Positions 31,008 through 43,837 of a stretch of 64,000 bases of DNA are shown one piece after another. The DNA comes from Megalonaias nervosa (Eukaryota > Mollusca > Bivalvia > Unionida > Unionidae), in contig JAECUM010001766.1 in NCBI GenBank assembly GCA_016617855.1, positions 1 to 64,000 on the forward strand, read 5' to 3'. How positions within the stretch are numbered: position 1 is the first letter of the stretch; every line of letters starts with the position of its first letter. The translations under genes were made by a program, and so were the position numbers. The notes beneath the pieces are model-generated. The model made no database searches and had not been told where the DNA came from. It worked only from the letters and a program-made list of their open reading frames with translations.

Positions 31008-32683
31008 ATGCAAATTGACGAGAATCAGCCACTTGGAGCAGACTTTTACTTGACAGACTCTGACGGAGAATTTTCAGGATTTTCATCAGATGAGATTGAT
31101 AGTGACAATGAAATAGCCACTGATGATAACAGCGGGAGTGATGAAAATGAGAATGTTGAAGAGAATGGAGAAGAAGAAGAAAATGATGTGATCAGTGGAT
31201 CATAAATGATAAAACACATCGACAAGAGGCCATTCACAGGACCAACACCAGGGCCAACAACAGATTTAGACCCTGATGCAAATGAATTTAATTTTTTTGA
31301 GCTTTTTTTGTAGCATTTTTGATTCAGCTGATTGTAGGTGAGACCAATCTCTGTGCAGGGCGAAAGCAGGAGGAGAAGGAAGACCCAAACTGGAGAGATG
31401 TTATGGAGACAGAAATTAAAGCATGGATGGGAATGAGAGTTTTTATGAGTATTCTTCAGCTCCCTGAGATGGCCATGTACTGGTCAACAGATGCCTTATT
31501 TGGAAACTTAAGTGTGAGAAGGATCATGAGGAGAGATAGGTCTGATAAAATATCACAATATTTTCATATAAATGATAGTCGTCATAATCCTCCCAGACTT
31601 CAACCAGGTCATGACACGTTGCATCATGTGAGGCCAGTGTACAATGCCATTCAAAACATCTGCTTACAAAACTACAATCCTCATCAAAATGTATCTACAC
31701 GATGAAGCCATGATAAAATTTCGAGGTAGGTTAGCTTTTCGCCACTATCTACCAGCCAAGCCGACAAAGTATGGAATCAAGGTCTGGATGAGGGCTGACC
31801 CAGCGAATGGCTACATCAATGAATTTCAGGTGTATATAGGTAAGGACGCAGGTGCCAGAGAAGTGGGATTAGCAACACATGTTGTTATGGACCTAACACA
31901 AAAGATTTGGGAAAGAAACCACATAGTAAATGTAGACAATTATTTCACCAGTCCAGATTTATTCAAGAGGCTTCTACAGAAAGGTACATATGCATGCGGA
32001 ACTGTAAGACACAACAGAAGAGGATATCCTATACATTATCTTAATAAGAGAGATGTTAGGGTTCAAGGGGAATTCAAACAGTACAGCAAGGGGAATTAAC
32101 AGCCTGTGTTTGGATGGACGAGAAGCACATCTACACCCTATCAACAGCAGAAGATCCAGCAGCCATAGGGAAGACAGTACAGCACAAATCCAGAAATGGA
32201 GAAGTGAAGGACATCAGAGCACCATCCATCATGCCAGAGTACAACAATAACATCAATGGAGTGGACACAGCAGACCAGCTGAGAACACAGTACAGTACAT
32301 ACAGAGCAGCTAATAAGTGGTGGTTGTACCTTTTTTGGTTTTCGTTTGATATTGCTGTCACCAGTGGATTCATACTAATGAGAGAATCAGAACAACGTGT
32401 CAAGCACAGCAAGAACAGATGGATAAAAGCACACAGAGTAGTTGATTTTAAGATGAATCTGGCAACATTGCTTATTGGAGACTACCAGGAAAATGATATA
32501 GCAGTGCTAGCTACAAACACAGGAGGCCACTATCCTAAGAATGGTGAGAAGAGGGGAAGATGTCAACAATGCAGTAAACAAAAGCGACGCCGGGAAGTTC
32601 TGAATATGTGTATTCAGTGTGATATTCATTTGTGTGTAGATTGTTTTAAACCATATCATGTAGATCTTTTGAAGAATCATTAA
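31008..32683 (+). pseudogene. piggyBac-type transposase, frameshifted
   Basis: An acidic N-terminal region (31008-31205, many Asp/Glu/Ser) ends at a stop. Catalytic-domain sequence follows in at least three frame segments: 31319-31705, 31644-32099 and 32114-32683. Recognisable parts include DEAMIKFRGRLAFRHYLPAK, VNVDNYFTSPDLF and NGVDTADQL, which place the conserved Asp residues of the DDE_Tnp_1_7 domain. The C-terminus is the expected Cys-rich zinc finger (CQQCSKQKRRR, CIQCDIHLCVDC). The element cannot move itself any more. The transposase cuts and pastes at TTAA. Confidence 0.88.
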
Positions 32684-33275
32684 ATAAATGTTTGGGAAAT
32701 AAATTTTGTTAGCATGAGTGTTCATAATTCAAAGTTTGTTAAGTGTTTTATTAGCTTTTAAATTTTCAGTGAGAATTCTAAGGAAGAAAGGTAAGTCAAG
32801 ATCAAGGAAAATATGCGCATCTGTGTACAGTATTCACAGGAGGTTAAGTTTACAAGAGAGATGACAAGTGGAATTTCTGTGTACATAAAAAAGAATTATT
32901 TCATGTGTTAATTATTCTGTGTGAATTCCTAACGGATTTTATGGATTATTCATGGCAAGAGAAGCAGATTGGTAAGTACATCATTTATTTTCACCTTTAT
33001 GCATGAGTTTTATTTCTGCATGTAGCATGAAATTTATACCATTATGTACATAATTTTATTGAGAACTGATGTGCCAAATTTCAGCTTAATTAAACAAATA
33101 TAAATAAAATAATAACAAATTTACTGCAAGTAGCCCCCTCTGGAAAAATTTGCAAGCCAAGTGCTGTCAGCAAGTCTCAGGGATACAGGCACTGGTAAGA
33201 CTAACACTGCTCTAGGTGATCTCTGCAAGTTTGCTGTAGGGTAATACCTTGCTGTTTGGCTCAGGGGTTAATGAG
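32684..33275. other. 3' non-coding part of the piggyBac-like element
   Basis: AT-rich sequence between the transposase stop and the right inverted end. No ORF. Confidence 0.5.
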
Positions 33276-34659
33276 TTAACACAAGCCAGTTTCAGGGTTT
33301 TAATGATTAACTGACCTGTATTGCTGTCAGAAAATGAAAGACAAATCCGCGAACTATCAACAAAGGAGACACCGAAACATCAAACCTTCGACTGTGTGGA
33401 AAGTTATGTTATTCAACGAAAACACAAAACTAAAATCGATTGATGATGATCTCAGTTGATATATAATGAAAATTTTAGCATTTATTATTACAACTAAGTT
33501 ATGCTGGTTATGTGCCTTGTACAATTAAACGTGCGTACCTTTTCATAAGTATTACCTCAATTTGTAAGATCCCTTATATCATTGAAAATGAGTAACTTGT
33601 GAACATGTGATTCAACGTAAATGAAACAGCTATTAAGGACTAGTTGAAATGTTATCTGAAAGAATGCAATTTTATCGAAACAATGAATAAAGCAAAATTT
33701 GCATCTAATATGTTTGGGAATAAATAAGGATATAAGTGACGTTAATGCACGCTTTGCACTGTTTAACTACTGTACATTATAGTTCTGCCTGGTCTCCCAG
33801 GTAAACTCAACCAGCCCATGAATTATGAAGTCTGTATTTACCTTTATTTAATTTTATGTTAGAGAACTCAGAAAATATGCACATAAAAAATAATAACAAA
33901 ATCAATTATAGTACTTTATAACAGTTTAATAAGTGTCAGCTCATTTAAAATAATTTTTTTTACATGCACATGTCTTAGGACACAAAAAAATAATTTTTTC
34001 GTGTCCTGAGATTTACAGTCATTACAGTAGTCAACAATAAGACTTAAAGACTGTCAAGTTTAGACATTGGCCCGCGGATAAGCTGACCACGCTTCTACCA
34101 GGCTTTTATTTTTCCTCAATTTTTGAGCTTATACGCGAGTATATACGGTAGTTTCCACTTCAGTGTTTTTGTTTTTATGTCATTTCAGCAGAATGATAGT
34201 TAAATGCTGTATGTGCAACTTCAGAGCATGGAAGTCTGCCATGACTCTTGTTTTGTTTGTACTAAGTATACACTATCTGTGATATGCAGCATCTGTAATA
34301 CTTGGTCAGAGAAAGTCTTGGCTAACATTTTAGCTAGTTAGTCACACACTGATTTACTAATCTATGCTATTAGCTAGTTAGTCACATACTAATTTGCTAA
34401 TCTATGCTTTGTTTTCTCTTCTTGTGTAATTTCAGGAGAAATGTTTACTAAATGCATGAAATGCTCATTCAAAGCAGTAGTCCATTTGGCATTGAAGAGA
34501 AGGAAAGACTGAATAAATCAAAGAAAACACCTATGGTTACTTGTTGGTGATTCAGACTAATTGGGCAGTTTTCCCCAATTTTAGGTATCCCAGTTTGCCT
34601 AAATCCACCCGCATGTCCGAGCATGGCCTTTGTGCCTGTTAAGTCAGAGTACATGGGGT

Positions 34660-35790
34660 TCATGCCGGATCCTTTGGATCCAACTCTTAATCCTGCCATA
34701 CCATTACCAGTTGTCACTGGCCGCCCCAACATCAGTGGCTGCCCAGATGACACTGGCAGTCAAGCCATTCCAGCATGGGGACATTTTTGTTGAAATGGTC
34801 CAGCCAAATAGTTCATATGGGGATCTTAGTGATAGATCCGTCCTTTGAGCCGCACTGTCTGCATCTTATCACAACCATACTGCAGAGTTGTAATGAGAAA
34901 TGTGTCTGTTCAGCCAGACCTTCTTAGCAGCCAGTACCTAGGATTTCCGGGCCGTCTTATATACCGCCAGCACCTGGGCCGACCACACCGTTCAAACCAG
35001 CCAGCAATGCCAGCTATGTTGGAATTACTTACTGCCTGCCCTCAAGGAAGAGCTAGTGACATTGCCAAATACAACCAGCCGGAGTCAACGATACCATCTG
35101 GCATGACTTATGCACAGCTACAGGCTGACCCAGGTGAGGACCCGGTGCATTGTGAGTGCGACGATATGCCGGCAAACCCATTTTATTCAGACCTGACTAT
35201 GGAGCAGACTGAATTCAGCTTTCAAGCCGCTATCAAGGAAATCTATTGGGTATTGACCATTTTGGAATGCTCTCCACCCCCTACAACTACCCAGGATTAA
35301 AAAGTCATGGTGTTTGTTGATTTTGGCGAGGAGGAAGATAAACTGTCTTTCCGGTTCCGTCCCCAATCGGCAAAGATCACAGAGATTAAGTACTGACTTT
35401 CAGTTTGGATTGGCATCCCAGGAAAGTCGAAGGTGTTCTTCTTGGAACACCAGTATTTAGCGACTTCTCCTCGCTGGTATCAGAAGTACTCCAATGCCTT
35501 CAGTATGGACCTTGCGGCTCACAACAAGCATTTGGCAGTCATCTACATGTGCTACAAAGTGGATAAGAACATATTCCGTGCCATGTCTAAGCTTGTTCAT
35601 AACATCATGGTGACATCCTCTAAGTTAGATTTGGCCCCATCAGCAATCTTCTGGCTCACCAAACAATCCATCAATAGCTATACTTGGGACATGACTGCCA
35701 GGATCACTCAGGTCTTTAACCAAACAGCTCACCATACTATGGCCAATGCCTTGATGGCTTTGGTCAATTTAGACTTAATCCGATAGGATG
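34660..35790 (+). pseudogene. DIRS gag-like region
   Basis: Pro- and Ser-rich N-terminal sequence near 34660-34790, then ORFs 34845-35300 and 35433-35786 in different frames. The last contains SPRWYQKYSNAFSMDLAAH and WLTKQSINSYTWDMTARI, a helical capsid-like segment typical of DIRS gag proteins. Stops and frame changes make it non-coding now. Confidence 0.55.
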
Positions 35791-36139
35791 CATGTCTGCA
35801 GTCAATGTCACTTAAACTCCACCATACCCTTGCTTTATGGATGACCCCATTTGGGTCTCAATTGCTTTCTGGAAGACAAATCAAAGTTTGGAGACAGGCA
35901 ACTCAAGAACTGCCCCTCTAGCTCACTTCTCCCCTCACACAAGCATTCAGACCCTCGCAGGCGCCATCAGTATGAAGGCATGCTCAGTGGCCCCCAAGGC
36001 AGGGTTATTCCTCAGTCCAGTATATACCAAAACTGATCCCAACCCAATGCCTACCCAATATTGGAGGCGATTGTACAGAGGTGGGAAGAAACTATCTCCT
36101 TCAAGCCTCTAAAACTTAAGTATTGATGTACCCTCCCCA

Positions 36140-38028
36140 CCACCTGCAGGCAGCCTGCCCGTGGACAGCTGACTCCTGCATTTTTGGGCTCACTGAAGCC
36201 CTTAGCAGAAATCATGATATGCACAGATGCCAGTAAATACAATTGGGGTGCCCACCTGTTCCCGGACTTCTTCTGTCAGCGGCATGTGGGAGCCAGGGAA
36301 ACAGCCTCTGCACATCAACATCCTTGAAATGAAGTTGTCATCAAAGTCTTTCACTTTTGGGGAGATCGATTCTCAGGGAAAATATTTTTCGTTATTTCTG
36401 ACAACTGGGTCATGGTGTCCTATCTTCTCAAAACGGGGGAGGGGGGGAGGGGCAATAAATCACCTGACCTGTGTGTTTCTGATTTGGCAATGTCTATAGT
36501 GGTGCAACAATCTCCATATCAACATACAAAATCAGACACATTCACAGCAGACTCAGTATCTTGGCCAACACTATCTAGGAGAGGTTGTCGTTCACACAGA
36601 ATGGTCTCTCAATCAATCTGTCTTCACTTGGATCTGTGCATTTTGGGGATGTCCGAGGATCAAAACTTTTTGCAACAAGGTGGAATCACATGTTACTCAC
36701 CTTCGTCTTTCCCATTCCAGACCCAGAAGCTTGGGCTGTGGATGCATTCTCAATCGGTTGGGGGTGGGGGTGGGCCTTTGCCTACCCTCCCCCAGTTCTG
36801 ATACTGAAAATAATCCAGAAGTTACTGGGCCAGAATTGCAAGATGATTCTGGTAGTCACCTGTCTACACGATCAAGCAGTAGATCTGCCCAGGAAGATCC
36901 CGACCAACCTGGATCTCCTCAAGGAGCCACAGTCATGGTTGTTAAATTCTTCTTCTGCATGCTTGGCTCTTATCCGGAAGTCTTCCAAGACAGATTGTAA
37001 ACCTTTGATTGTAGAGAGAATCTTGAGAGCAAGAAGGCCCTCCACTCTGAAGGCTTACAAGGGAAAGTGGCCTGTTTTCAGAGACTGGTGCTGGAACAAT
37101 AGCATTGTCCCTTTGAGTGCCTTGATCCCTTAACTGGCCGAGTGTTTTCTCTGGCTCTTTGAGGATAAACGCTGGTCCCCATCACTATCAAAGGCTACCA
37201 CTGTATGATATCGGACACATTCCAGAATCATTGCAGATAAAGACGTTTCAGATCTTTTAGCTGATTTTGATCTCAATCGACCAAAATGCCTCATCTGGTT
37301 TCCAAAATGGAACCTGTCCTGGGTTTTAACGTGGCTGAATTAGAGTAAATTTGAGCCTCTAGCTCACACTTTGCTAAAGTTTCTATCATACAAGACATGT
37401 TTCCTGATATCTTTAGGCTTCGCATGCATTGTAAGTGAGCTACATGCCCTTTCTGTCAACCCGAACAATCTCCAGTTCAGATCGGATGGTTCTGTGGTTC
37501 TCTTGATACAACCAGGCTTTGTAGCCAAAAACATGTTACCATCTGTTGGTAACCAAAGAGTCATCATTCACTCCTTCTCATCTGTAGACAGGTCAGGAGC
37601 AGCAAACATGCAAGATCACGTTCGCACTCACTACTTGAAACGCACAGACAAGTCATGGCATATACAAATGCCTCTTTCTTTCTGTGAAAGCTGGGAAACA
37701 GTATATCTCCCCTCAAGCCCTTGCTTCGTGGCTGAAGTGGGTTATACACTCGGCGTACTCCTAGGTCTCTCAAGAACAGATCCACCTCATGAAGATTACA
37801 GCTCACGAGATTCAAGCCATCTCTGCAAGACTCGTGTTTGAACATAATGTTTCGATCCAAGATGTAGTGGAAGCTGTTGACTGGCATGCAGAATCAACCT
37901 TCTCGATTTTCTGTCTCAGAGATTTAGCATCAAAGAGGCAAACCTTGGATCTGGTCGGGCCGGTGGCAGCAGCAGACAGCCATCAGACTCAGCTAAATCA
38001 ATCAATACAGCCTGTTAACTTCACTTGA
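36140..38028 (+). pseudogene. DIRS RNase H and tyrosine recombinase, broken
   Basis: RNase H: ICTDASKYNWGAH near 36216-36254 and VISDNW near 36395. A segment shared by DIRS polyproteins follows (FATRWNH, IPDPEAWAVDAFSIGWG, YPPPVLILKIIQKLL) at 36680-36830. The recombinase starts with RRPSTLKAYKGKWPVFRDWC near 37040 and continues through SLGFACIVSELHALS near 37410-37455. The catalytic box reads HEIQAIS where the family has HxxR, and the terminal segment FCLRDLA has Cys where the nucleophilic Tyr is expected. Several frame changes occur. A reverse transcriptase YxDD core was not found between gag and RNase H, which points to an internal deletion. Confidence 0.7.
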
Positions 38029-38296
38029 TTCACCAGTGAAATTTTGTGGGTAAGAAGATTTCAACATCATCTTCTTACCCATAGATAAGAGTCACAGGTC
38101 AAGGGACCCCAGGCTGTGTTGCTTATGTAATTAGGAGAATGGGTTATCGTTCACATCTGAAATCCAGCTATTCTTTCGCAAAAGAACCCCTCCTATTATT
38201 ACTCATTCTCCTAATGTAATTCAGGAATGTATTCAAAGGAGAAAGCAAATTTTTAAGTAAATTCTGTTTCTCTGAGAATACTTACCCAATCACATT

Positions 38297-39080
38297 ACCG
38301 TATATACTGGCATATAAACCTGTTCGCATATGAGCCGCTCCCCAGACTGAATAGGTATACAAGGGTCAAGCTAGACTTGAATTTTAGGGAGAAGTGGCTT
38401 CTTCTTTTGGACAGAACAGATAGAAGTGAGAGCTGAACAGGGAAAAATGGGACCTGAAAGGGGTAAAGTAAGAGCAAAGCAAGCCTCTGTGTGTGTGTTG
38501 CTTGATTGCTTGAGAAAATTATAGTTGCCTTTGCAAACTAGGAGCCTTTGCGACTTTTTAATTCCCGATGTCGGGATATTTAATTGGTCAGGGCTGTAGG
38601 AATGGTGCCACTACTGCCCCACGTTAATGCGCGAAGTCACACTTTTCGTTTGTTTGGCAGAGGAAAAGAAGGAAAAGCACCCCAGAAAAGACCACAAATG
38701 CTCAGCAGTGGACGTCGCCCACTCCCAGAAATGCCATACCGCACTTATTGGTCAAATTCAGTCCAGTTGTACTAATGGACAGTTCCTATTACCAATAGTG
38801 TGTAAGCCACCTGTGCAATTAACCCAATAGAATGAGTCTAAAAATTTTGTTGTTATTTTCATTCAAGTTTGAATTCTGTGTACAAAGTGTACATAAAATT
38901 TTCAAAAATATAGATAATTATCTGCAGATGATTATCTATTTTATACCAATCAGCTAAGTCAAAATGACTCATACATTTTTGTAACACGCATAATTTGTAA
39001 ATAACAAGAGAAATTTTTTTATTTTGACGGTGGTACCAAAGGATCAGATTTGATATTTCAAATAGAGTTATTATCTAAAA
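38297..39080. other. non-coding; fragment resembling the end of repeat B
   Basis: Starts with 'taccgtatatactggcatataa', close to the reverse complement of repeat B's right end at about 34155, so it is probably an inverted fragment. No gene supported; ORFs at 38584-38830 lack a recognisable domain. Confidence 0.4.
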
Positions 39081-40399
39081 GGTTTTCAGGCCAAATTGGA
39101 AACCTATATCATTCACCCAGGCAATACTGAAAGGTTGCTTGGCTCTTTCCAACCGAGTCCAGGGACGTCGAGGTATTCCGGGTTGGACTCCACTGCACTC
39201 TTTGTCAGTCATGTGATTTTTCAGCATCAGCGTTAATACTGTACTAATTCGCAGCTTTTTGCAGTGTTGGTGTGTAGTTGAGTATTCTATCCGATGGGTG
39301 GGTAGCTGAGTCTCCATGGCATGCTACACACTATTGGCACTATGCTTTTTTTTCTTTTTCTAGTCATAGTGCGTATGCAGCACATTTTCCCGCTCTCTTC
39401 TCCCCCTGCTCGGTAGTGCTGATACAGCACTGCTCACTCCACGTGATCCATACGTCCTGCAAGACTGTTGCTCCGTCGGCATCCAGTGGGTGAATGGACC
39501 GACCAAATTTGTGTTTGTGAGGAATTTGAAGGTTTTGAACTCGCCAATGTGTACAAGACACCTGAATTTTGTCAGTGGACAAAATCTCCACCGTGTGTGT
39601 GTGTGTTTTCATTCTCTTATTTGAATTATGCCATCTATTTCCCAGTATGCATATTTCCATTTAACATTGGTTTTAAGCAATACTATATTTTCAAGTAGAA
39701 TATTTTCTGAATTCTATCTATATTATAAACACATTTGGTGCATGTTTAAAAACTATCATATTCATATTCAGTGTATTTTGGCAATATGACTTAAAAACAG
39801 TACAACAGAAGCTATAAATTGTAATGAATTTCAACTGAGTAACTTGATTACAGTATTATGATTGCAAGTTAGTAAAATGCTTAATCAACTACCCTTAATC
39901 AAGAATTTTTTCTTTTTTCTTTCAGAAAGTTCATTATAAAATGGCATTTGGAAAGATTTCTAAACTTGTTTGAAACAACCCCTGTACTATCTCTTTCAGA
40001 TCATACTGTTCATCCTAATTTCTTTGTTGCTGATAAAATTTTACCATAACCGTTCATAGACAACACACAGAAGAATTAAAGTCAATATATGAATGAACTA
40101 AACCCTTTTTTTTCAACTGAATTGACACAGCCAGTATGCAAGTGCATCTATTTTTAGAAGGAGGGGTTTTCTTAATGTAACCACTCACTTTATAGCTTCA
40201 TTACAACAGTCCATTGATAGGATTGTAAATGCAGGCTTTTATTATTAGTCTACATACTTGATGTAACATCAGGCATTGGTTAAATAGTAATTGCTTTGCC
40301 ATTGTTTCTTTTTTTTTCTTTGTATATTCACAAAAATGAGTAAACTCATAATACAACCTTGACCTTACAGTCTTGAATTCCACAACGTAGCATTTTCCC

Positions 40400-40400
<1 letters not shown>
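39081..40400. other. non-coding, possible 5' region of the host gene
   Basis: A GC-richer patch at 39110-39600 has an ORF (39468-39698, first codon TTG) with plausible composition (EFEGFELANVYKTPEFCQW), but no ATG and no good donor. It could be the upstream exon or promoter area of the gene whose exons begin at 42390; unproven. Confidence 0.3.

Positions 40401-40447
<47 letters not shown>
40401..40447. repeat. (TA)n microsatellite
   Basis: About 23 TA units. Confidence 0.95.
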
Positions 40448-40449
<2 letters not shown>

Positions 40450-41084
40450 CCTACATATTTGCATTTTAAAGCTAAATCTTTAACAATGTAATATTTGGAC
40501 TCTGCTTTCTATGAATTGTATATTTTCCTGAATATATTTGCCCAATGGTTTACAAAAAAGAGACAGTCTAATAAAACAGTACTTTAACCAAACAGTTATG
40601 TCCACCATTATTTCCCCACGATACAGGTTCACTTACGGTTCCAAACTGGTTTTTATCAAGAAAATAATGTAAAAGTGGCAGTTAAAATATTCATGTTACT
40701 GATTCTGTTCTTAAAACTCTAAATTGCTATTTACATAAGTTTAAGTTTGGAAACACAAGTTTGTATTTTTTAGTATCTTTTATTATCAAAGGATAACTTG
40801 CAGAAATCAGGCAGTACTAGTTGCTGACTTACTCAGGAAATGGTTAATGGTCAGTCAGTTATCAAAACACATGCCTGTGAATGTGCAAGAGTTTGTTTGT
40901 CTGCATAATTGATATCAACACCAACTATTTGATGGCTGGAAACCTTCATTTCGCCTTGAGCTATGTATAACATAACACTGGAATTAACCTGGCCATGGTG
41001 AGGGAGCATCTCAAAAAGGATAATCATGCAATGCTCTGCAAAAAAATCACAGGGCAAAGTCGTTTTTGCTTTCCTAATGCCCCC
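40448..41084. other. non-coding host DNA
   Basis: No supported gene or named repeat. Confidence 0.5.
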
Positions 41085-41990
41085 ACATGTACATTGTAGT
41101 TTTGAACACATGCTGAGTGAAGTACAGTCTGCTGAATGAAGTACATCCCTTGGATTTGAATCATAGGCACCACTGCACTAAACTTTATTGATATCTCCAA
41201 AATACAATAATGAAGTTTCAGAATTAATGTTTCAACAATTTTATGCTAATACCATAAAAACCGAGTTGTTGTTTGCTTTGATGTAAGCGACCTTAAACCT
41301 GGTTTTACAAAACTATGGTAATCGTGCTAATACTATGGAGTGAAAGGCAGTTACACATCAAAGTACTGGTATAGTTGCCAGTCAAAATTCCCTCTTAATC
41401 CAAGCTATTTTCACAGTTTTAATGATAACCGGCCTAATCTGCTGTCAGAAAACGAAAGACATATCGGCCTATTATAAACAAAGAATCGCTTTTATCATTG
41501 AAAAAGAGTAACTTGTGAGCGCATAGATCAATGTAAATGAAACAGCTATTACCGACTAGCTGAAATTTTATCTGGAAGAATGCAGTTTGGTTGAAACAAT
41601 GAATAAAGCAAAATCTGCATCTATGTTTGAGAATAAACAAGGATTAAAGTGACGCTAAGCATGATTTGCACTTTGTAAGTACTGTATATTATAGAACAGC
41701 CTGGTCTCCAGGGTAGACTCGAACCAACCTGTGAATTATGAAGTCTTTATTTCCTTAAAGTTATTTAATTTCGTGTTGGAGAAATCAGAAAATATATACA
41801 TACATCTTAATCCACAGAAAAATTAATTTTTTCATGTCCCAAAATTTACAGCCCTTATGGTAGTCAACAAAAATCTTAAAACTTGCCAGTTTAAACCTTG
41901 GCCCGTGGATAAGCAAAGCCCCCCCTTCTTCCAGGCCTTTATTTTTTCCTAAATTATTCGGCTTATACATGAGTATATAGAGTACTTCTT
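41085..41990 (+). repeat. dispersed repeat B, copy 2, uninterrupted
   Basis: About 0.9 kb, 80-90 % similar by eye to the three pieces of copy 1. It preserves the empty target sites of both transposons found in copy 1 (41287-41300 and 41395-41398). Confidence 0.85.
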
Positions 41991-42167
41991 AAAAAAATTC
42001 CCAACCACCCTGCCCTGCAAAGCTAAATACTAGCAACACCAGGCAATGCCAAGAGGAGGTAGTGGGCAAGAGTTACTGCCCTTTGTCTATTGAAATAGAC
42101 AGGATAAGATAATTTTCATCTTTTATTAGGGCTGGATTCGAGAGATAGCATTCTAATATTCCTAATG

Positions 42168-42226
42168 TAATGTGATTGGGTAGGTATTCTTGGAGAACCA
42201 TAATTTACTTAAAAATTTGCTTTCTG
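42168..42226 (-). repeat. DIRS terminal fragment, inverted
   Basis: Reverse complement of 38239-38296 with few mismatches ('aatgtgattgggta', 'atttacttaaaaatttgctt'). It lies just beyond repeat B copy 2. The preceding 42000-42167 may belong to the same element. Confidence 0.7.
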
Positions 42227-42389
42227 CCCAGATTGGTATATCTCACATCCAGGACACAATTTTGCATAAACACAACCTCTGATATTCTGTATGGTCTTCA
42301 GAAGTAGAAGTTTTGTTTACATTCAATTCACAGTTAGAAATATGATCAATGTCCTTTTGTTGTAGTCTTCATATTTTTCTGCATTGCAG

Positions 42390-42584
42390 AATGTGTGGTT
42401 TGACCTGCTTGGATTCCTGTTGCTTCTAGGCAATACTATTTGTTACCTGGCGCGAGGACATTATGCTGTTGGAGGGCGGGAACAGAAGGGACCTGTCAGC
42501 ATTGTTCTACGAATCTACTTCCTGATTCTTTTCTTCTCAGGATTGTGCTGCATGGCCTTCCCAAAAGTGATGATGCCATTTAAG
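42390..42584 (+). CDS. host membrane protein, internal exon A
   Basis: A 195-bp, phase-0 exon: acceptor 'ttttctgcattgcag', donor AAG|gtatca. It encodes 65 residues beginning NVWFDLLGFLLLLGNTICYL, a membrane helix, then a polar loop (ARGHYAVGGREQKG) and a second helix (IVLRIYFLILFFSGLCCMAF). It joins in phase to exons at 46995-47129 and 55404-55601, giving at least 175 residues and about five membrane segments. The initiator exon was not found and must lie upstream. I do not recognise the family. Confidence 0.8.
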
Positions 42585-43599
42585 GTATCATATTAAGCAA
42601 TGATAATATTGACATGTCCTAGGAGCTTAAACTATGTGACAAGAAAAGGTAACAGGCTGTTATGTCTTTTTAATTTGCATTGTTTGTTAGTTAGCTCAAG
42701 TATTTTTTTAATGTATCCTATTGATAATGTAATATTGTATGTTGGACTTGACCTTGTTCAAAATCAAGTTTATTTTCTACTTGACCTGAATCATTGATAT
42801 TTTTTTCTTATTCTGTAAACAGCAAATACATAGCTAAATAGTTTTCCTATGGGTATGGTTTAACTATTAGGACTATTAATTTTGCCTGATCTAAGGACAT
42901 TGTATTTACTACTAATTGTATCTAAGATTTTATTTTGTAAACATTAGGAACCTTCTGGAAGGTTATTTTCCATTAGGTAATAGTTTTGTTGTTTTAGAAA
43001 ATGCTAATTGTGACCTGAGGTCAAGTAGAGGACTATACAATCTTGTTTTTCTTGAAATTATAAATTTGTACTTTATTATATTAGCCAGATCAATTGTACT
43101 ATTGTTTTGTCCAGAAATTCTTTTGGGCAGGAATTTATTTATTCAGATTTTTTAATTCAAGTGATTCTTCTCTGGAAATAGATAGTGCTCTTCAGAAATA
43201 ACATTCTTGGAAATAGAGACTTGAATTTATTGTTAAATTTCAAATAAGGATTTAATTTTTGGATTGTATTATTGTGATCCAACAAAAGACTGTTGGTACA
43301 TCACCATGACATGGGCCACCACAGGCACATCGCTTTCAGTGATGGATTTAATTTGGATTTCCACTCAAGTTTATTGAGAACTTTAATCATTAGGACTTGT
43401 GTCTGTAATTCTATGATTATTTGTGATTTAATTCACTATAATGCAAGTTCCTTTTTTTTAAACATTTTTTAGAATTGAGAAAGTACATGTATTCTTATGT
43501 TACAGGCCAGATACAGAGTTGAAGAATTTAAAAAATGTCATTAACCAAATAACTCAAATAAAACTATATTAAAAAAATAATATATGTATGATATAGATA

Positions 43600-43830
43600 T
43601 CTGTAACAATATGCATAAATGTTTGAGCATTGTAGACCCAGATCTATCATCACATCTGTGCTGCTACATCAGGCTCGATGCTGTTTTGCGTGAAGTCACA
43701 TTTCAAAGTAGTGTAGACCTAGATCTGTCATCAGATAATGTGTCACTAGATCAAGCTCTAGGCAGTTTGTAATGATATGTAGAACAGAATAGACACAGAT
43801 CTGACATCACATAATGTGCAACTATATTAA
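43600..43830. repeat. 79-bp-unit minisatellite, locus 1
   Basis: Three units marked by 'gacccagatctatcatcaca' and variants at 43634, 43715 and 43792. The same unit recurs at 46090-46720. Confidence 0.8.
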
Positions 43831-43837
43831 GTTTTGG

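Larger units (their letters stand above)
30685..33275 (+). mobile_element. piggyBac-like transposon
   Basis: Bounded by TTAA on both sides (30681-30684, 33276-33279). It has perfect 14-bp inverted ends CTCATTAACCCCTG and carries a broken piggyBac transposase. The related repeat copy has a single TTAA at 41395-41398 exactly where this element sits, which confirms both boundaries. Confidence 0.92.
29266..34155 (+). repeat. dispersed repeat B, copy 1, interrupted
   Basis: Three pieces (29266-29415, about 30578-30684, 33276-34155) match 41085-41990 in order and orientation, including 'gaatgaagtacatccctt', 'agttgccagtcaaaattccc' and 'gtgaattatgaagtc'-type segments. The two gaps are a 1162-bp and a 2591-bp transposon. 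It ends with 'tatacgcgagtatatacgg', a sequence also seen inverted at 38297. Confidence 0.85.
34160..38296 (+). mobile_element. decayed DIRS-like tyrosine-recombinase retroelement
   Basis: Plus-strand coding remnants in DIRS order: gag-like 34660-35790, RNase H about 36200-36420, a conserved post-RNase-H segment, and tyrosine recombinase 36990-38028. At 38128-38215 inverted copies of 'attctcctaat' form a hairpin, as expected near DIRS termini. A fragment of the right end recurs inverted at 42168-42226. The left boundary is not exact. Confidence 0.75.

Noticed and set aside
38584..38830. Overlapping 63- and 67-codon ORFs, considered as a THAP-like exon
   Set aside because: The Cys/His spacing does not fit a THAP domain and no splice sites bound them.
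39468..39698. Upstream coding exon of the host membrane gene
   Set aside because: Plausible composition, but no ATG and no convincing donor; kept only as a possibility.
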